Assembly: GCA_046530785.1 (NCBI GenBank)
Contig: JBHEQT010000007.1
Span: forward strand, 1 to 64,000
Length of the DNA stretch: 64,000 bases
DNA from: Arsenophonus sp046530785
GTDB taxonomy: Bacteria; Pseudomonadota; Gammaproteobacteria; Enterobacterales; Enterobacteriaceae
Direction of reading: 5' to 3'
Positions within the stretch are counted from its first letter, which is position 1. Each line of letters begins with the position of its first letter. A program made the translations under genes and the position numbers. This document shows, piece by piece, positions 12,134-23,456 of this stretch. The notes below the pieces were generated by a model that was given only the letters and a program-made list of their open reading frames with translations, searched no databases and was not told where the DNA came from.

Positions 12134-13468
12134 GATAGTTAAATTTCTTTTTTAATAATTTTTTGTAAATACGATTATTATAACTTAATTAAGATAATCT
12201 TACTGTTAATTTTATAAAAGATTATATCTTTGCAAAATTTAGATCCAATTTCTTGAAAATTTCAGGTAATAAAAACTTTAATTATTATTTAGTTATAGTT
12301 TTTAACTATTTGATTACTAATATTAAATAGTTTATTATATCATTTAATTAAGGAGTAATCGTCATATTTAAAGAACTATTGAAAGATTTCTCTCTTTTTA
12401 ATAACTCATCATTCATTATGATATGATCATAAATCATATAAATCCATAAAATCACTAATATTTATTGGTGTAATTAATATTAATTTTGAGGATTAACTAC
12501 AATAAACTTTAATGATATAAATTATTAAAGATAAAAAATCTTTTATTTTGTATTTTGTTTATTATTTTAATAAATTTCGAAAGTAATATGATACTTATGT
12601 GTTAAAGACTAAATAAAATATTTAATATATTAAAGCTATAATATTTAAGAATTAATTATTTATTTTAATATTTTATTTTATGGATTTTTAATAATTAGTA
12701 TCTTACTATATCTAAAATAAGTATTGAACGATTTAAATATGATATCGTTGAAACGATATTAAGATGACAAAATTTTGATCAACTAATAAAAATCTATCTA
12801 CTCTTTGTTACTAATATCGTTATTAAAATTTATACCTCACTTTTTACTAAAAAGTATCATAATATTAATATCATTTATCCTTTATAATACTAAAATATGA
12901 TTTTTCAGGAAAATTAATATTGGAATTAATCACATTATTTAATTCTTCTTATTGAAGAAAACTAAGTTATTTATTTTTAGAAACTAATTACAATCTGTTA
13001 TACTAATTTTAGTCCTAAATTTGATAAATTTTATATTAATTTTATTATATAAAATATATACACATAGTATTAGTATTTTTAATAGTGAAAAGTTTTTAAT
13101 TAAATTTTTTATTTAATGGAGAGATAACGTATTTTCTTCATTGTAATTAAGAATATGTTTATTAAGAAATATTTATAAAGAAACAAATTTTCTTATTCTT
13201 ATAATTCATTAATTCAAGGATTTTTCTTTATTGTAAGAAAGATTATTTGTTTTTAATTTTTGATGAAAATAAATTAAGTTACATAAAAATAAATTGATTG
13301 TTCTCCTAATATTTATAGGGAGAGAACAACTCTCAGCTATTTCATATCCATTAAATAAAAAATTAATATTACAAATATGTTATCGATTCTTCTTCATGCA
13401 TTTTAGAGGAATACTTTACAAAAGTAAATCAAATATTGATTCGAATCTTAAAAATTTTCTAATGATCA

Positions 13469-13498
13469 AATGAAAATATAATTAATTATATTTTCATT
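13469..13498. repeat. Perfect 30-nt palindrome
   Basis: Positions 13469-13483 (AATGAAAATATAATT) are the exact reverse complement of 13484-13498, with no spacer. No gene is nearby. Confidence 0.85.
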
Positions 13499-14457
13499 AA
13501 AAACCAATGAAATATGATTCTTTTGATCGTGTACTAATATTCTATATTTTTAAATATATCATGATCACTAAATTGAAGATTTTATAAGAAATTCTTAAAG
13601 AGCATAACTTTTTCTACGTCCGTATCTAAGGAATTTTTAAAATAGAAAAATCCTATTCTTTATTTTGCTTCTGAAAAATATAAAATTATCATATATAGCT
13701 CTCTTCACCCCCCAAAAAAATTTCTCCTTTCAAATAAAATAAAGTATGAAATATTTTATTTATCTAAATATTCTCAAACGTGTTGGGGAAATAAAGAAAA
13801 TTATTATTAATAGAGAGAATATTAACCTGATATACAATTATCAATTATATATTAAAATACCTTTTTTTTATTAGTTAATTATTTTCATAAAAATTCATTT
13901 GAGAAATCTTGTAATTTACCAAGGGTTCAGAGAAACTCATGTATTAAAAAACTATTAATCAGTTGTAAAAATAGAATAGTTTAAATTTTTTCTAAGGAAA
14001 ACTATATAAAAGTAAGTACTACTACCATACTAAATATACTTTTGAGGTTTTAATTGAAATTTTTTATTACTTTCAATTTATTATTTTAAATTCTAAAAGA
14101 AACAATTTTTTAATTTTGGAAATGAAGATTAAAATTAAGTTGTTTTCAACTTATACATTTAAAGATAAAATTAAATCAGCATTTCTTATATTTTTTTAAT
14201 AACTTTTTGGTTAAGAAATAAAATAATCACTCAAAATTCTTCAAAAAATGATTATTAATATTTTATGTTATGCTGTGATTAATATTTATCTGAAAAATCA
14301 GAAATCTTTCTGGATTTATCTAATCTGATTCCGAGTATCAAGAATATTTTTCATAATCAAGAATGATATTATTTTTTATAGTTGTAATTTTATTATCTCT
14401 AGAAAGTAAATTCTATAAAAATATAAAATAATATAAAAAGGATCAGTTATATTGATT

Positions 14458-14510
14458 GATAGCATCTCTGTTTTAATAAACAGAGATTAAAACTTTAGTA
14501 TCGTGCTATC
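14458..14510. repeat. Nested inverted repeat
   Basis: A perfect 10-bp stem (14464-14473 ATCTCTGTTT with 14478-14487, loop TAAT) is flanked by a second pair, GATAGCA at 14458-14464 and TGCTATC at 14504-14510. Its G/C content is above the surroundings. Function unknown. Confidence 0.5.
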
Positions 14511-15317
14511 GTTAGTAGACTATTACACAGATTATTTATTATAAGAACCGTACAAAAAATAGATATTCTAAATAACTATTAATTTAGAAAAATAATCAAA
14601 GATTATATAAGAAATATTCTAGAAAAATTTTAATTTGGCAAGGTATTATAGTTTTTAATTGTAGATTTTTAACTTTATCATTGAAATTTATATGGTTTTG
14701 GACTTAAAAAAATAACTCGTAAAATTAAGTTTTTTCAAAAAAGAAATATTATACTAAGATTTAATCGTATTAAGGTATATTTTAAGAGGAAATTACATTT
14801 TTAAGTGTAAAAAAATTATTTAAAATAAGAAGAATTATTTCCTACTAAATAATATCTTTAATTTTAAAGAGATAAATGGATCTGACGGAAAATATAAGAA
14901 AATCTATTTAAATCATTTTAATGAACATATATCTAATGAACTTAATTCACTTCATCATTAAGTTCAATTATATTGAAGATAATACGATTAGATCAGTAAA
15001 ATTTATTGTATTTTTTGCAAAAAAAGTTCTAATATATAGAATATGTAAATCTTTAATTTTTAAATAAATCATCTTAATTATATATTAAAATAAAGTAAAG
15101 ATATGAATGCTAAAATTCCTTACTAGAATTTTATTTTTTAAAATATAAAGTGGTTGATTTATTTTGGAATATATTATATTCGTTATAATTTCATAAAATT
15201 AATAAAAAGAATAATTTTATTTATCAAATATTCCAATAATAATTTACTAAAAACTTTTATTAAAGTAAAAGTTTATTTATAGAATTATTAATTTAATTTT
15301 GTTATTATTTTATATAG

Positions 15318-15363
15318 TTAAACAAAAATTAAATCAATTTAATTTGACTTAATTTTTGTTTAA
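15318..15363. repeat. 15-bp inverted repeat upstream of manX
   Basis: Arms 15318-15332 and 15349-15363 (TTAAACAAAAATTAA and its reverse complement) are perfect, with a 16-nt spacer. It is about 215 bp before the manX start, so it could be a regulatory or leader structure, but no known operator sequence was recognised. Confidence 0.6.
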
Positions 15364-15565
15364 AGAAATTTAAGGTGTTTTTACATTTTCTAATCAACAA
15401 AAGTATAATTTCTATATTTAATAAAATATATAAAATAATTAATTTCAATTATATTTAATAAATTAATACTATGAAAATTATTCCTATTAGTTAATTTTTA
15501 ATTGTATTCATTTTCCAACAAAAAAGTAGATTATAGTAATCATTTTTATTATTTACTTTACTTCT

Positions 15566-15581
15566 AAGGAGGAAAGAAGTG
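15566..15581 (+). promoter_or_regulatory. Strong Shine-Dalgarno and GTG start of manX
   Basis: AAGGAGG at 15566-15572 is followed by 6 nt and GTG at 15579-15581. The spacing fixes the GTG as the start, and the protein then matches the family from residue 1, with His10 in place. Confidence 0.85.
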
Positions 15582-16562
15582 AGTATAGCTATTATAATTA
15601 GTATTCATGGTGTTGCTGCAAAACAGTTACTCATAACTACTGAAATGTTGATTGGTCAACAACGAAATATCGCTTATATTGATTTTATTTTAGGTGAAAA
15701 CGTTGATACATTAATTCAAAAATATAATCAAAAACTCAATAATCTTGATATTTCTCAAGGTGTTTTATTTTTAGTAGATATGTGGGGTGGAAGTCCATTT
15801 AACGCTGCTAGTAGAATTATTGAAAGTAAAGACAAAAATAAATATGAGATAATTAGCGGTGTTAATATACCTATGTTAGTTTCTACGTTGTTATCACGAG
15901 AAGATAATCCTACTTTTAGTGAATTAGTCAAGACCGCTATTAAAACTGGTCGCAATGAAATTAAATCACTAAATAATACACAAACAACCAATAATCATCA
16001 AAATTCATCTATAACAACCAATTCATTACAAGTAGGAAATAATCCATCTTCGCAAGGAAATATGTTTATTGCCCTTGCACGAATTGATGACCGCTTAATT
16101 CATGGTCAAGTAGCTACTCGTTGGACTAAAGAGACAAAAGTTAAACGTATTATCGTAGTAAGTGATAAAGTTTCTAAAGATCCTATTTATTCGAATTTAT
16201 TAAAACAAGTTGCACCACCAGGAGTTACTGCGCATGTCGTTGATATAAAAAAATGTATTCGTGTCTACAATAATCCTAAATATGCCGGTGAACGCGTTAT
16301 GCTATTATTTACTAATCCAATATCTGTTTTAAAGATTGTAGAAGGTGGGGTTAAAATAAAATCTGTTAATATTGGTGGTATGGCTTATCGTGATGGTAAA
16401 ATACAGGTTAACAATGCTATTTCTATTGATAGTAAAGATATTGATGCTTTCAATAAATTATCTAAACTAGGAATTGAACTTGAAGTTCGGAAAGTTTCTA
16501 GTGACAACAAACTTGATATGTTAACTCTCATCAAAAAAGTAAAAAATGAGTTTTTATTATAA
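15579..16562 (+). CDS. manX: ManX, PTS mannose-family EIIAB
   Basis: Cytosolic IIAB subunit of the mannose-type phosphotransferase system; it passes phosphate from HPr to sugars (mannose, glucose, glucosamine) moved by ManYZ. The 327 aa are close to the family length (323). The IIA domain (about 1-130) carries the phosphorylated His10 in SIHG and the GGSPFNAA segment. The IIB domain (about 161-327) carries His175 in RIDDRLIHGQVATRW. The inter-domain linker (about 131-160), Ala/Pro-rich in E. coli, is Asn/Thr/Ser/Gln-rich here, as AT-driven codon drift would produce in an unconstrained segment. The GTG start has an excellent Shine-Dalgarno. First gene of manXYZ; 55 bp separate it from manY. 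Confidence 0.97.
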   Translation: MSIAIIISIHGVAAKQLLITTEMLIGQQRNIAYIDFILGENVDTLIQKYNQKLNNLDISQGVLFLVDMWGGSPFNAASRIIESKDKNKYEIISGVNIPMLVSTLLSREDNPTFSELVKTAIKTGRNEIKSLNNTQTTNNHQNSSITTNSLQVGNNPSSQGNMFIALARIDDRLIHGQVATRWTKETKVKRIIVVSDKVSKDPIYSNLLKQVAPPGVTAHVVDIKKCIRVYNNPKYAGERVMLLFTNPISVLKIVEGGVKIKSVNIGGMAYRDGKIQVNNAISIDSKDIDAFNKLSKLGIELEVRKVSSDNKLDMLTLIKKVKNEFLL

Positions 16563-16617
16563 ATTCACGACTATTAAATAAATTTATCAATGTTGTTGAT
16601 TGTAAGGAGATATAACA

Positions 16618-17418
16618 ATGGAACTTACCTTTATTCAGATCATACTTGTTTTCATTGTTGCCTGTATTGCAGGCATGGGTTCTGTTTTAGATGAGTTCCA
16701 ATTTCATCGTCCTTTAGTTGCCTGTACATTAATTGGTCTTCTTTTAGGTGATCTAAAAACAGGAATAATTATTGGAGGGACATTGGAAATGATTTCCTTA
16801 GGATGGATGAATATCGGTGCAGCTATAGCTCCCGATGCCGCGTTAGCCTCAATTATTGCTACTATTCTTGTCATTGCTGGAAGACAAGATATCGGTACTG
16901 GTATTGCATTAGCGATTCCTTTAGCTGCCGCAGGTCAAGTATTGACAGTTATTGTTCGAACAATAACTGTTGGATTTCAACATATATCTGACCAAGTAGC
17001 GCTATCTGGAAATTTAAGTACAATAACTATAATTCATATCTTAGCTTTATTATTGCAAGCTATGCGTATTGCTATTCCCTCTTTAATTGTTGCTATTTCT
17101 GTAAATACATCAGAAATACAATATCTACTGAATTCAATTCCTGAGGTTGTAACTAAAGGATTAAATATTGCTGGAGGTATAATTGTTGTTGTTGGGTATG
17201 CTATGGTAATTAATATGATGTGCGCAGGTTATTTAATGCCATTTTTCTATTTGGGTTTTGTAACTGCTGCATTTACCAATTTTAACCTAGTTTCTTTAGG
17301 TGTTATTGGTATTGTAATGGCTATTCTTTATATTCAGCTCAGTCCTAAATACAACCAATCAAAAGTTTCTGTTTTGCAAAATAATGGAAATAGTGAATTA
17401 GATAATGAATTAGATTAA
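16618..17418 (+). CDS. manY: ManY, PTS mannose-family EIIC
   Basis: Integral membrane IIC subunit that forms the sugar pathway together with ManZ. The 266 aa match the family. Many hydrophobic segments span the protein, with the conserved N-terminal stretch (LTFIQI, then GMGSVLDEFQFHRPLVACTLIGLLLGD) and GGTLEMISLGWMNIGAAIAPD typical of the Sor/Man family. It is preceded by AAGGAG about 8 nt before ATG. It sits between manX (55 bp) and manZ (17 bp), clearly one operon. The C-terminal tail is polar (Asn/Glu/Asp-rich). Intact, no odd feature. Confidence 0.97.
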   Translation: MELTFIQIILVFIVACIAGMGSVLDEFQFHRPLVACTLIGLLLGDLKTGIIIGGTLEMISLGWMNIGAAIAPDAALASIIATILVIAGRQDIGTGIALAIPLAAAGQVLTVIVRTITVGFQHISDQVALSGNLSTITIIHILALLLQAMRIAIPSLIVAISVNTSEIQYLLNSIPEVVTKGLNIAGGIIVVVGYAMVINMMCAGYLMPFFYLGFVTAAFTNFNLVSLGVIGIVMAILYIQLSPKYNQSKVSVLQNNGNSELDNELD

Positions 17419-17435
17419 TTTTAAGGAGCAGAATA

Positions 17436-18293
17436 ATGGAAGATATAATTTCAATAAACAAAACAAAACAAAAAAAGCTTACTACTAGCGATCTTCATAA
17501 AGTTTTTTTACGCTCAAATTTTTTTCAAGGATCGTGGAATTTTGAACGTATTCAAGCACTTGGATTTTGTTTTGCAATGGTTCCAGTAATTCGTCGTTTA
17601 TATCCTAAAAACAGTAAAGAACGTAAACAAGCTATTAAACGACATCTAGAATTTTTTAATACTCAACCTTACGTTGCATCAGCTATTTTAGGTATTACCA
17701 TAGCAATGGAAGAAAAAAGAGCTAATGGTGCAAATATTGATGACGGTGTAATTAATGGTATAAAAGTTGGTTTAATGGGGCCATTAGCAGGAGTTGGTGA
17801 TCCTATTTTTTGGGGTACAGTACGTCCAATCTTTGCTGCATTAGGTGCAGGAATTGCAATGTCAGGTAGTCTATTAGGACCTTTATTATTTTTTATTTTA
17901 TTTAATATAGTTCGCTTATTAACGCGTTATTACGGTATTACCTATGGATATAAAAAAGGAATTGATATTGTTCATCTGATGGGTGATGATTTTTTACAAA
18001 AAATGACAGAAGGTGCTTCTATCTTAGGTTTATTTGTGATGGGCGCATTAGTTAATAAATGGACCAATGTTAATATCCCTTTAGTTATATCAGAGATAAA
18101 AAATACCAATACTGGTGAAGTAACAGTTATTACCGTACAAACTATTCTTAATCAATTAATGCCTGGTTTAATTCCATTATTATTAACTTTTGGATGTATG
18201 TGGTTATTACGACGTAAGATGAATCCATTATGGATTATCATTACTTTCTTTATTGTAGGTATTTTTGGATCTTGGACTGGATTTTTAAGTTAA
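17436..18293 (+). CDS. manZ: ManZ, PTS mannose-family EIID
   Basis: Membrane IID subunit of the mannose-type PTS, obligate partner of ManY. The 285 aa match E. coli (286). The family core is present: LRSNFFQGSWNFERIQALGF near the N terminus, the IKRHLEFFNTQPY segment, GIKVGLMGPLAGVGDPIFWGT, and hydrophobic segments in the C-terminal half. AAGGAGCAG precedes the ATG. It is the last gene of manXYZ; 3.5 kb of non-coding DNA follows and no clear terminator hairpin was seen directly after it. With ManX and ManY it makes a complete transporter, so this symbiont probably imports hexose or amino sugar from its host (inference). Confidence 0.97.
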   Translation: MEDIISINKTKQKKLTTSDLHKVFLRSNFFQGSWNFERIQALGFCFAMVPVIRRLYPKNSKERKQAIKRHLEFFNTQPYVASAILGITIAMEEKRANGANIDDGVINGIKVGLMGPLAGVGDPIFWGTVRPIFAALGAGIAMSGSLLGPLLFFILFNIVRLLTRYYGITYGYKKGIDIVHLMGDDFLQKMTEGASILGLFVMGALVNKWTNVNIPLVISEIKNTNTGEVTVITVQTILNQLMPGLIPLLLTFGCMWLLRRKMNPLWIIITFFIVGIFGSWTGFLS

Positions 18294-18852
18294 AATATTC
18301 AATATTTAGTTGTTAAATTTCGTGATAAGGATTATTATAATATTGTTAATAGTTATTAAAAATATTATATTGAATATGTTTCTCCTAAATTAATAAATGT
18401 GAATTTATTATCAATTCTTATATATCGTAGTATTTATCAAGTAAGTAACTTATATAAAATATATAATATTTAAAATATATTTAAGTAAAAGTAAATTTTT
18501 TTATTAAAAGTAGCTGTATAAAAATTATTTTTTTATATTTATATCTTTAAATCAAAAATTAAATAACTACTCTTATCGTTGTTTTAAGAATTTAATTTTC
18601 TGTGTGATATATTATAGTGATAGGAAGATATTTATTATATATAATAATATTAATTAAAAAATAATTTAGAAGTTTCATTTGATTTTAAGATCTCATGAAT
18701 AACTAACTTTATTCTTTCTTAAAGAAAAGTAAATTCTTTATTAATAATTTTATATATCAAAATGGTATGAAAACTTAATATCTAATTCTTAATTTTATCT
18801 TTTATATTATTCTCAGATGTTTAAATATATCTTCTAAAAAAAGCCTTATTAA

Positions 18853-18881
18853 ATTTATATAATAATGATTATTATATAAAT
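18853..18881. repeat. Perfect palindrome, 14-bp arms, 1-nt centre
   Basis: Arms 18853-18866 (ATTTATATAATAAT) and 18868-18881 are exact reverse complements around a single G. Confidence 0.8.
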
Positions 18882-19350
18882 ATCTAGTATTTAGATATAT
18901 TAAACTTGACCTATTATAGAATAAAATAAGGATAAATTATCCAATTGAATTTTATTCAAGGTTCAATTTTTTTTGAACTTTAAATATATACCTCTCTCGT
19001 TATATAGAAAATATCTATTGATTGTGGTATTAATTTAAAATTTTTATAAATTAATAACCATCTATATAAAATATATTAATCGTGAAATAAATGAACATCG
19101 AAAATATTTAGAATATTAATAATTTACTGATATAATAAATGATTAAAAACTAAAATAATTAACAATTTTAGTTTAACTATTAATTAATTTAATATTATAT
19201 ATTAAATATATATATTTAATCAAAAATTAATTGATTTCTTCTATATTTTAATTATAATTAAAATATTATAACTAATAAAAAATATAAAGAATGAAAATTG
19301 TTCTCGTTTGTAATAAGATTATTATATTTTATAAAATGCAATAATCTACT

Positions 19351-19390
19351 ATCAACTAATAATAATTTAATTAAATTATTATTAGTTGAT
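19351..19390. repeat. Perfect 40-nt palindrome, 20-bp arms
   Basis: Positions 19351-19370 (ATCAACTAATAATAATTTAA) are the exact reverse complement of 19371-19390 with no spacer. This is the longest perfect palindrome I found in the window. It lies in non-coding DNA more than 1 kb from any gene. Confidence 0.92.
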
Positions 19391-19604
19391 CTAAAATATC
19401 AAATTTTTTAAAACTAATAAAAATAAATAACTTTATATTCACGATATTTATCATTTGATTATCAATAAATTGATTAAATTAAAAGAATTTTTAAAAAACA
19501 AAAAGTTAGAATCTTAGCAAATATATCTTTAAAATATCTCTTGATTGAAGGTAAGTAATTACCAAAAAGATAAATTTTTAATTAAAATAGAATTGCTAGA
19601 AACA

Positions 19605-19636
19605 AGTATTAATAATAATTAATTATTATTAATACT
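19605..19636. repeat. Perfect 32-nt palindrome, 16-bp arms
   Basis: Positions 19605-19620 (AGTATTAATAATAATT) are the exact reverse complement of 19621-19636, with no spacer. It lies 214 bp from the 40-nt palindrome, and both share the AATAATAATT core. Confidence 0.9.
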
Positions 19637-20915
19637 ATCATTAATATTTCTTAAGTGTCAATTTTCTTATTATATAAACTTAATGATTAAAAATTTTTTA
19701 TTAAATCTAAATTTCAATAACTCATCAATTAATTATTATTTTTAACATTTTAATCAACTTATAAATAAAAAATAAATCACAATTTTATTTAAAATAATAA
19801 AAGTAACTGTTACTAATTAAATTTTTATTTATTAATATAGAAATAAAATTTAATATTACTATATAAAATACGAACTTTAAATATATTTTAATAATAGATA
19901 TTTTTACGAAATATTCATTTTAAGGTTCTTATTTACATAAGCATCAATAAAACTAGATAAATTAGTAGATAAAATTATTTATTTTCACAAAAACAGTATA
20001 ATAGTTAAAATTTAGATATTAAAATGATAGAAATTTCTAATAACTAATGTTAAAATAATTTACTAAATTTAATAAACTTAAAATCTATTTAAGATAAAGT
20101 TACCTTTAATAATTAAATTTCAAATACAAAATAAAAATAACTATAACTATATGAACGGTTATTAACCCATCCTATCTGCCGTATTAAATATTAATATTCC
20201 ATAAAATAAAAATTAACTAAATCTATTTAACTGAGAATTTGAATTCTAATCTAAATGAATCAAGTAATCCTACAATAATAATTAAGTTTTAAATTCATTT
20301 CATGATAGATTAATTTTAATACAATTTCATAAATAGAAATAATTTTTTTAAAAATAATGAAAAACAGAATAAATACAAATAAAATCCCTCCTTTGAACTA
20401 ATTTAATAACTATCTTATTTTTTATATTACATATTTTCTTATAAATTTTTTCTTGAGCAATATACTTAATAATAATAGCTTTTTTAATAAATAAATTATA
20501 GTATAGATTAAATATTTTAAAAAATATATATTTAAGCTATTAAATTTTTTTAATATAAAGTGTTTTTCTTCAAGAAACCTATTAATAAATTGATGATTTA
20601 TTCTTTTATTTGAATTATAAATAAATAATTATAGTATATTTTATATGAATCAATTTTAAAAAATTTAAATTCTCTCCCAATAAAAATCCTTAAGATTAAT
20701 AAAAAGTCCTTCTCAGTCATAAGTTATTTGAATGATTATTATATTCAGGAATTAAATAACAAATTAATCACTAAACGTTTATAAATAAAATATAAAAAAT
20801 TATATCCTACTTGAATGCTAAAAATCAAAACTATAAATGTAGTATATGCTTTATTTGCTATTTCAATGAATTTTCTTTAACCTGAATAAGATAAAAATTT
20901 AATTTTAATAATATA

Positions 20916-20940
20916 TCCTTCTTTACTTAGTAAAGAAGGA
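20916..20940. repeat. Perfect palindrome with G/C pairs, 12-bp arms
   Basis: TCCTTCTTTACT (20916-20927), one T, then the exact reverse complement (20929-20940). Its five G/C pairs stand out against the surroundings. No adjacent gene. Confidence 0.8.
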
Positions 20941-21791
20941 ATTAGTTAGTTATATTTAACTAGTATAAAAAGAAAGTGTTTTAAAAGAAATTATCGTTTG
21001 ACAAAATTTATATGATTCTATCAGAGTTTAATAAAGGAATTTCTTTTTAAAAGAACTTTTATTCTTTAAATAGGAAACTCTGTACCATTTTAAAATAAAT
21101 AGTTTTCTTAATTTTTAACTTTTATTAGAAGATTTATTTTAAAATTAAGAAATTATCAAAACAGATGATCAAAATAAATAATAGACTTTTAGATTTAACT
21201 AATCTTTCGAATTTATTAGTATTCATTTTTCTTAGATTTAATAAATAATATAATAAATAGAATTTAATTCTAATTAGAAAATCAGATTTATTTAATTTTT
21301 TAAAATATAAAAGTTAAATAACTAATTAATAATCTATTTATTAATAATTTAAATTTAAACTTAAATAAACATATTTACTTTTATATAAAGATTAAATACT
21401 GATAAGATCCAGAGTACAATACAGTGTTGCTATCCAATAAATAACTTTCATGTATTTAATAAAATAATAATTAGAATAATAATAAATTATCTATCAAATG
21501 TTTCATACTTCTTTCTTATAAAGATAACTATATATAGTTATCATAATAATAACAAACTATCACTTAATAATTGGATAAAATACTAAGCGGATAAAATTTG
21601 TAATAATTTTATAGAAAATAAATGGAATTATTAAGATAAATAAAATTTAACTACTATATCAAAACTCTATTTAAAACTAACTTTGAGATATAATCTAGTT
21701 TATAACTATATATAAAAACTTGGTTTAATAAGTTTCTTCAAACTCAAGATGAGAAACCAATAACTATTTTAATATTGGATACATATCATAG

Positions 21792-23450
21792 CTAATAATA
21801 ATAAGTGATTATTGCAATTCGTGAATTACGAATAACATTATCATACTCAGGGATATTATTAGGTAGATTTTCATTTCTATTTAATAGAAGAACCAGTGAA
21901 ATTTGTCCTTCTTTTCGTGATTTCCTAAGCCAATTAGAAAATTTTTTTTGTTTTATTAAACGAAATTTACTATCTAGATAATTTAAACCATACCTTAATT
22001 CACCTGATTTTTCATACAAATAAATATCACTTCGATGTAACTCCCATGCTAAACTTGTACCTAACCCAACATTATTTACAAGTATAAATTTACTTTTTTT
22101 TAACAAAGATATATTTTGTCGAATTAATTTCTGCGGTAATTTAAAATCGATGATGTTTTCTGGTAATGCATAGCTTATGGATAAGCTTAACGGTAAAGAG
22201 CATGCAGCTCCCAATAACCAATACTTAACATTAGATATCATGCTAAAATAACCAATAATTAACCAAATAAAAAAAACACTTATACCTAAACAAATTTTAG
22301 GCCATTCTGTTGAATTATATAAAGGATAATCAATAAATAACAACTTGATAATAAAAATTATCATAGCTAACATTCCAAAAACGATATTAATAAATCCGTT
22401 AAATTTAAATGCTATTAGGTTACAGCCTTTAAGGCAATCAATTGAATATTTTGCCATCATTAATGCAAGTGGAGCCATAACTGGCAATATATAAGTTAGC
22501 AATTTACCTTTAGCCATACTAAAAAATAGAAAAGGAAGAATAAACCAGCAAAGTAGAAAAAACATTTCTGGATTGATCTTTCTTTTCTTCCAACTCTTAA
22601 ACAACGTTCCTGGTAAAAGTCCCAACCAAGGTATTACACCAAATAAAATAATAGGAATATAAAACCAAAAAGGCGCTTTATGTTGCGCATTTTCTGATAA
22701 AAAACGATGAATATGTTCTACCCATAAAAAATAATACCAATAATCTGGTTCATATTTATTTATAATTAATACCCAAGGAAAAATTGTCAGTGACGCACTG
22801 ATTATTGATATACTCCCAAATTTTATCGTCTCAATAAAACGTTTTTGATGAATCATAACTGGAAGCATAACAATAACCGGGATGACTAATCCTAAAAAAC
22901 CTTTAGTCATAAATGCCATACCACAGGTGAAACCCATAACTGCCCAAACAAATAATTTTGAAAAAAGTTTTGATGTTTTTAATAAGAAAAAACAACATAC
23001 CATACAAGCAGTAAGCCACATTGTAAAAATCGGATCGAGTACACTATAAGTACCTATAGAAAATACCAAAAACATAGAAAGATATATCAAAGTAGCAACA
23101 AAAGAAATATTTTTATTTCGCCAGATTATCATACCTAACCAATAAATTAATCCAGCACTAATTATAGTTGTAAACACAGATCCAAAACGAACTGCAAAAT
23201 TCGTATCACCAAATATCATTTGGCTAATATTATTGATCCAATATCCGGCAACTGGTTTTTCAAAATAACGAATATTAAGCAAATAAGGTACAATCCAATT
23301 TCCTCTTTGTAACATTTCACGACTGATTTCTGCGTAACGTGTTTCATCTGGTTGCCACAGTAATCGTTCATTTAATGGAACTAAATAAGTAAAAATAAAA
23401 AAAAGTGCTAATAAAAAAGCACTTTTTTTTTCTAACTGCTTAGTTAACAT
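21792..23450 (-). CDS. arnT: ArnT, lipid A 4-amino-4-deoxy-L-arabinose transferase
   Basis: Inner-membrane GT-C glycosyltransferase that transfers L-Ara4N from undecaprenyl phosphate to lipid A phosphates, lowering the negative charge and giving resistance to cationic peptides. The 552 aa match E. coli ArnT (550). The conserved N-terminal loop WQPDETRYAEISREMLQRG, with its catalytic-type Asp, and the YFEKPVAGYW segment are intact. About a dozen hydrophobic segments follow to about residue 430, then a soluble C-terminal domain. Last gene of the cluster, starting 6 bp after the arnD stop. Its job depends on ArnD having deformylated the precursor, and arnD is frameshifted, so the pathway may be impaired. 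Confidence 0.95.
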   Translation of the reverse strand: MLTKQLEKKSAFLLALFFIFTYLVPLNERLLWQPDETRYAEISREMLQRGNWIVPYLLNIRYFEKPVAGYWINNISQMIFGDTNFAVRFGSVFTTIISAGLIYWLGMIIWRNKNISFVATLIYLSMFLVFSIGTYSVLDPIFTMWLTACMVCCFFLLKTSKLFSKLFVWAVMGFTCGMAFMTKGFLGLVIPVIVMLPVMIHQKRFIETIKFGSISIISASLTIFPWVLIINKYEPDYWYYFLWVEHIHRFLSENAQHKAPFWFYIPIILFGVIPWLGLLPGTLFKSWKKRKINPEMFFLLCWFILPFLFFSMAKGKLLTYILPVMAPLALMMAKYSIDCLKGCNLIAFKFNGFINIVFGMLAMIIFIIKLLFIDYPLYNSTEWPKICLGISVFFIWLIIGYFSMISNVKYWLLGAACSLPLSLSISYALPENIIDFKLPQKLIRQNISLLKKSKFILVNNVGLGTSLAWELHRSDIYLYEKSGELRYGLNYLDSKFRLIKQKKFSNWLRKSRKEGQISLVLLLNRNENLPNNIPEYDNVIRNSRIAIITYYY

Positions 23451-23456
23451 TAATAA

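Larger units (their letters stand above)
11986..15578. other. Non-coding AT-rich desert between pabB and manX
   Basis: About 3.6 kb without a supportable gene. It contains hairpins at 12092-12110 and 12114-12133, a perfect 30-nt palindrome at 13469-13498, a nested hairpin at 14458-14510, and a 15-bp inverted repeat at 15318-15363 about 215 bp before manX. In E. coli, nudL, sdaA and yoaE lie in this interval; no trace is readable by eye. Confidence 0.7.
18294..21791. other. Non-coding AT-rich desert between manZ and arnT
   Basis: About 3.5 kb without a supportable gene. It is rich in perfect palindromes: 18853-18881 (14-bp arms), 19351-19390 (20-bp arms, no spacer), 19605-19636 (16-bp arms, no spacer), 20916-20940 (12-bp arms, with G/C) and a 20-nt palindrome at 21523-21542. 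No arnE, arnF or pmrD-like ORF lies here, although arnE/arnF would be expected right after arnT. Confidence 0.7.

Noticed and set aside
16803..16991. 62-codon ORF inside manY, rich in Cys, Tyr and Ser
   Set aside because: Alternate-frame shadow of manY; the strange composition is a by-product of the codon pattern.
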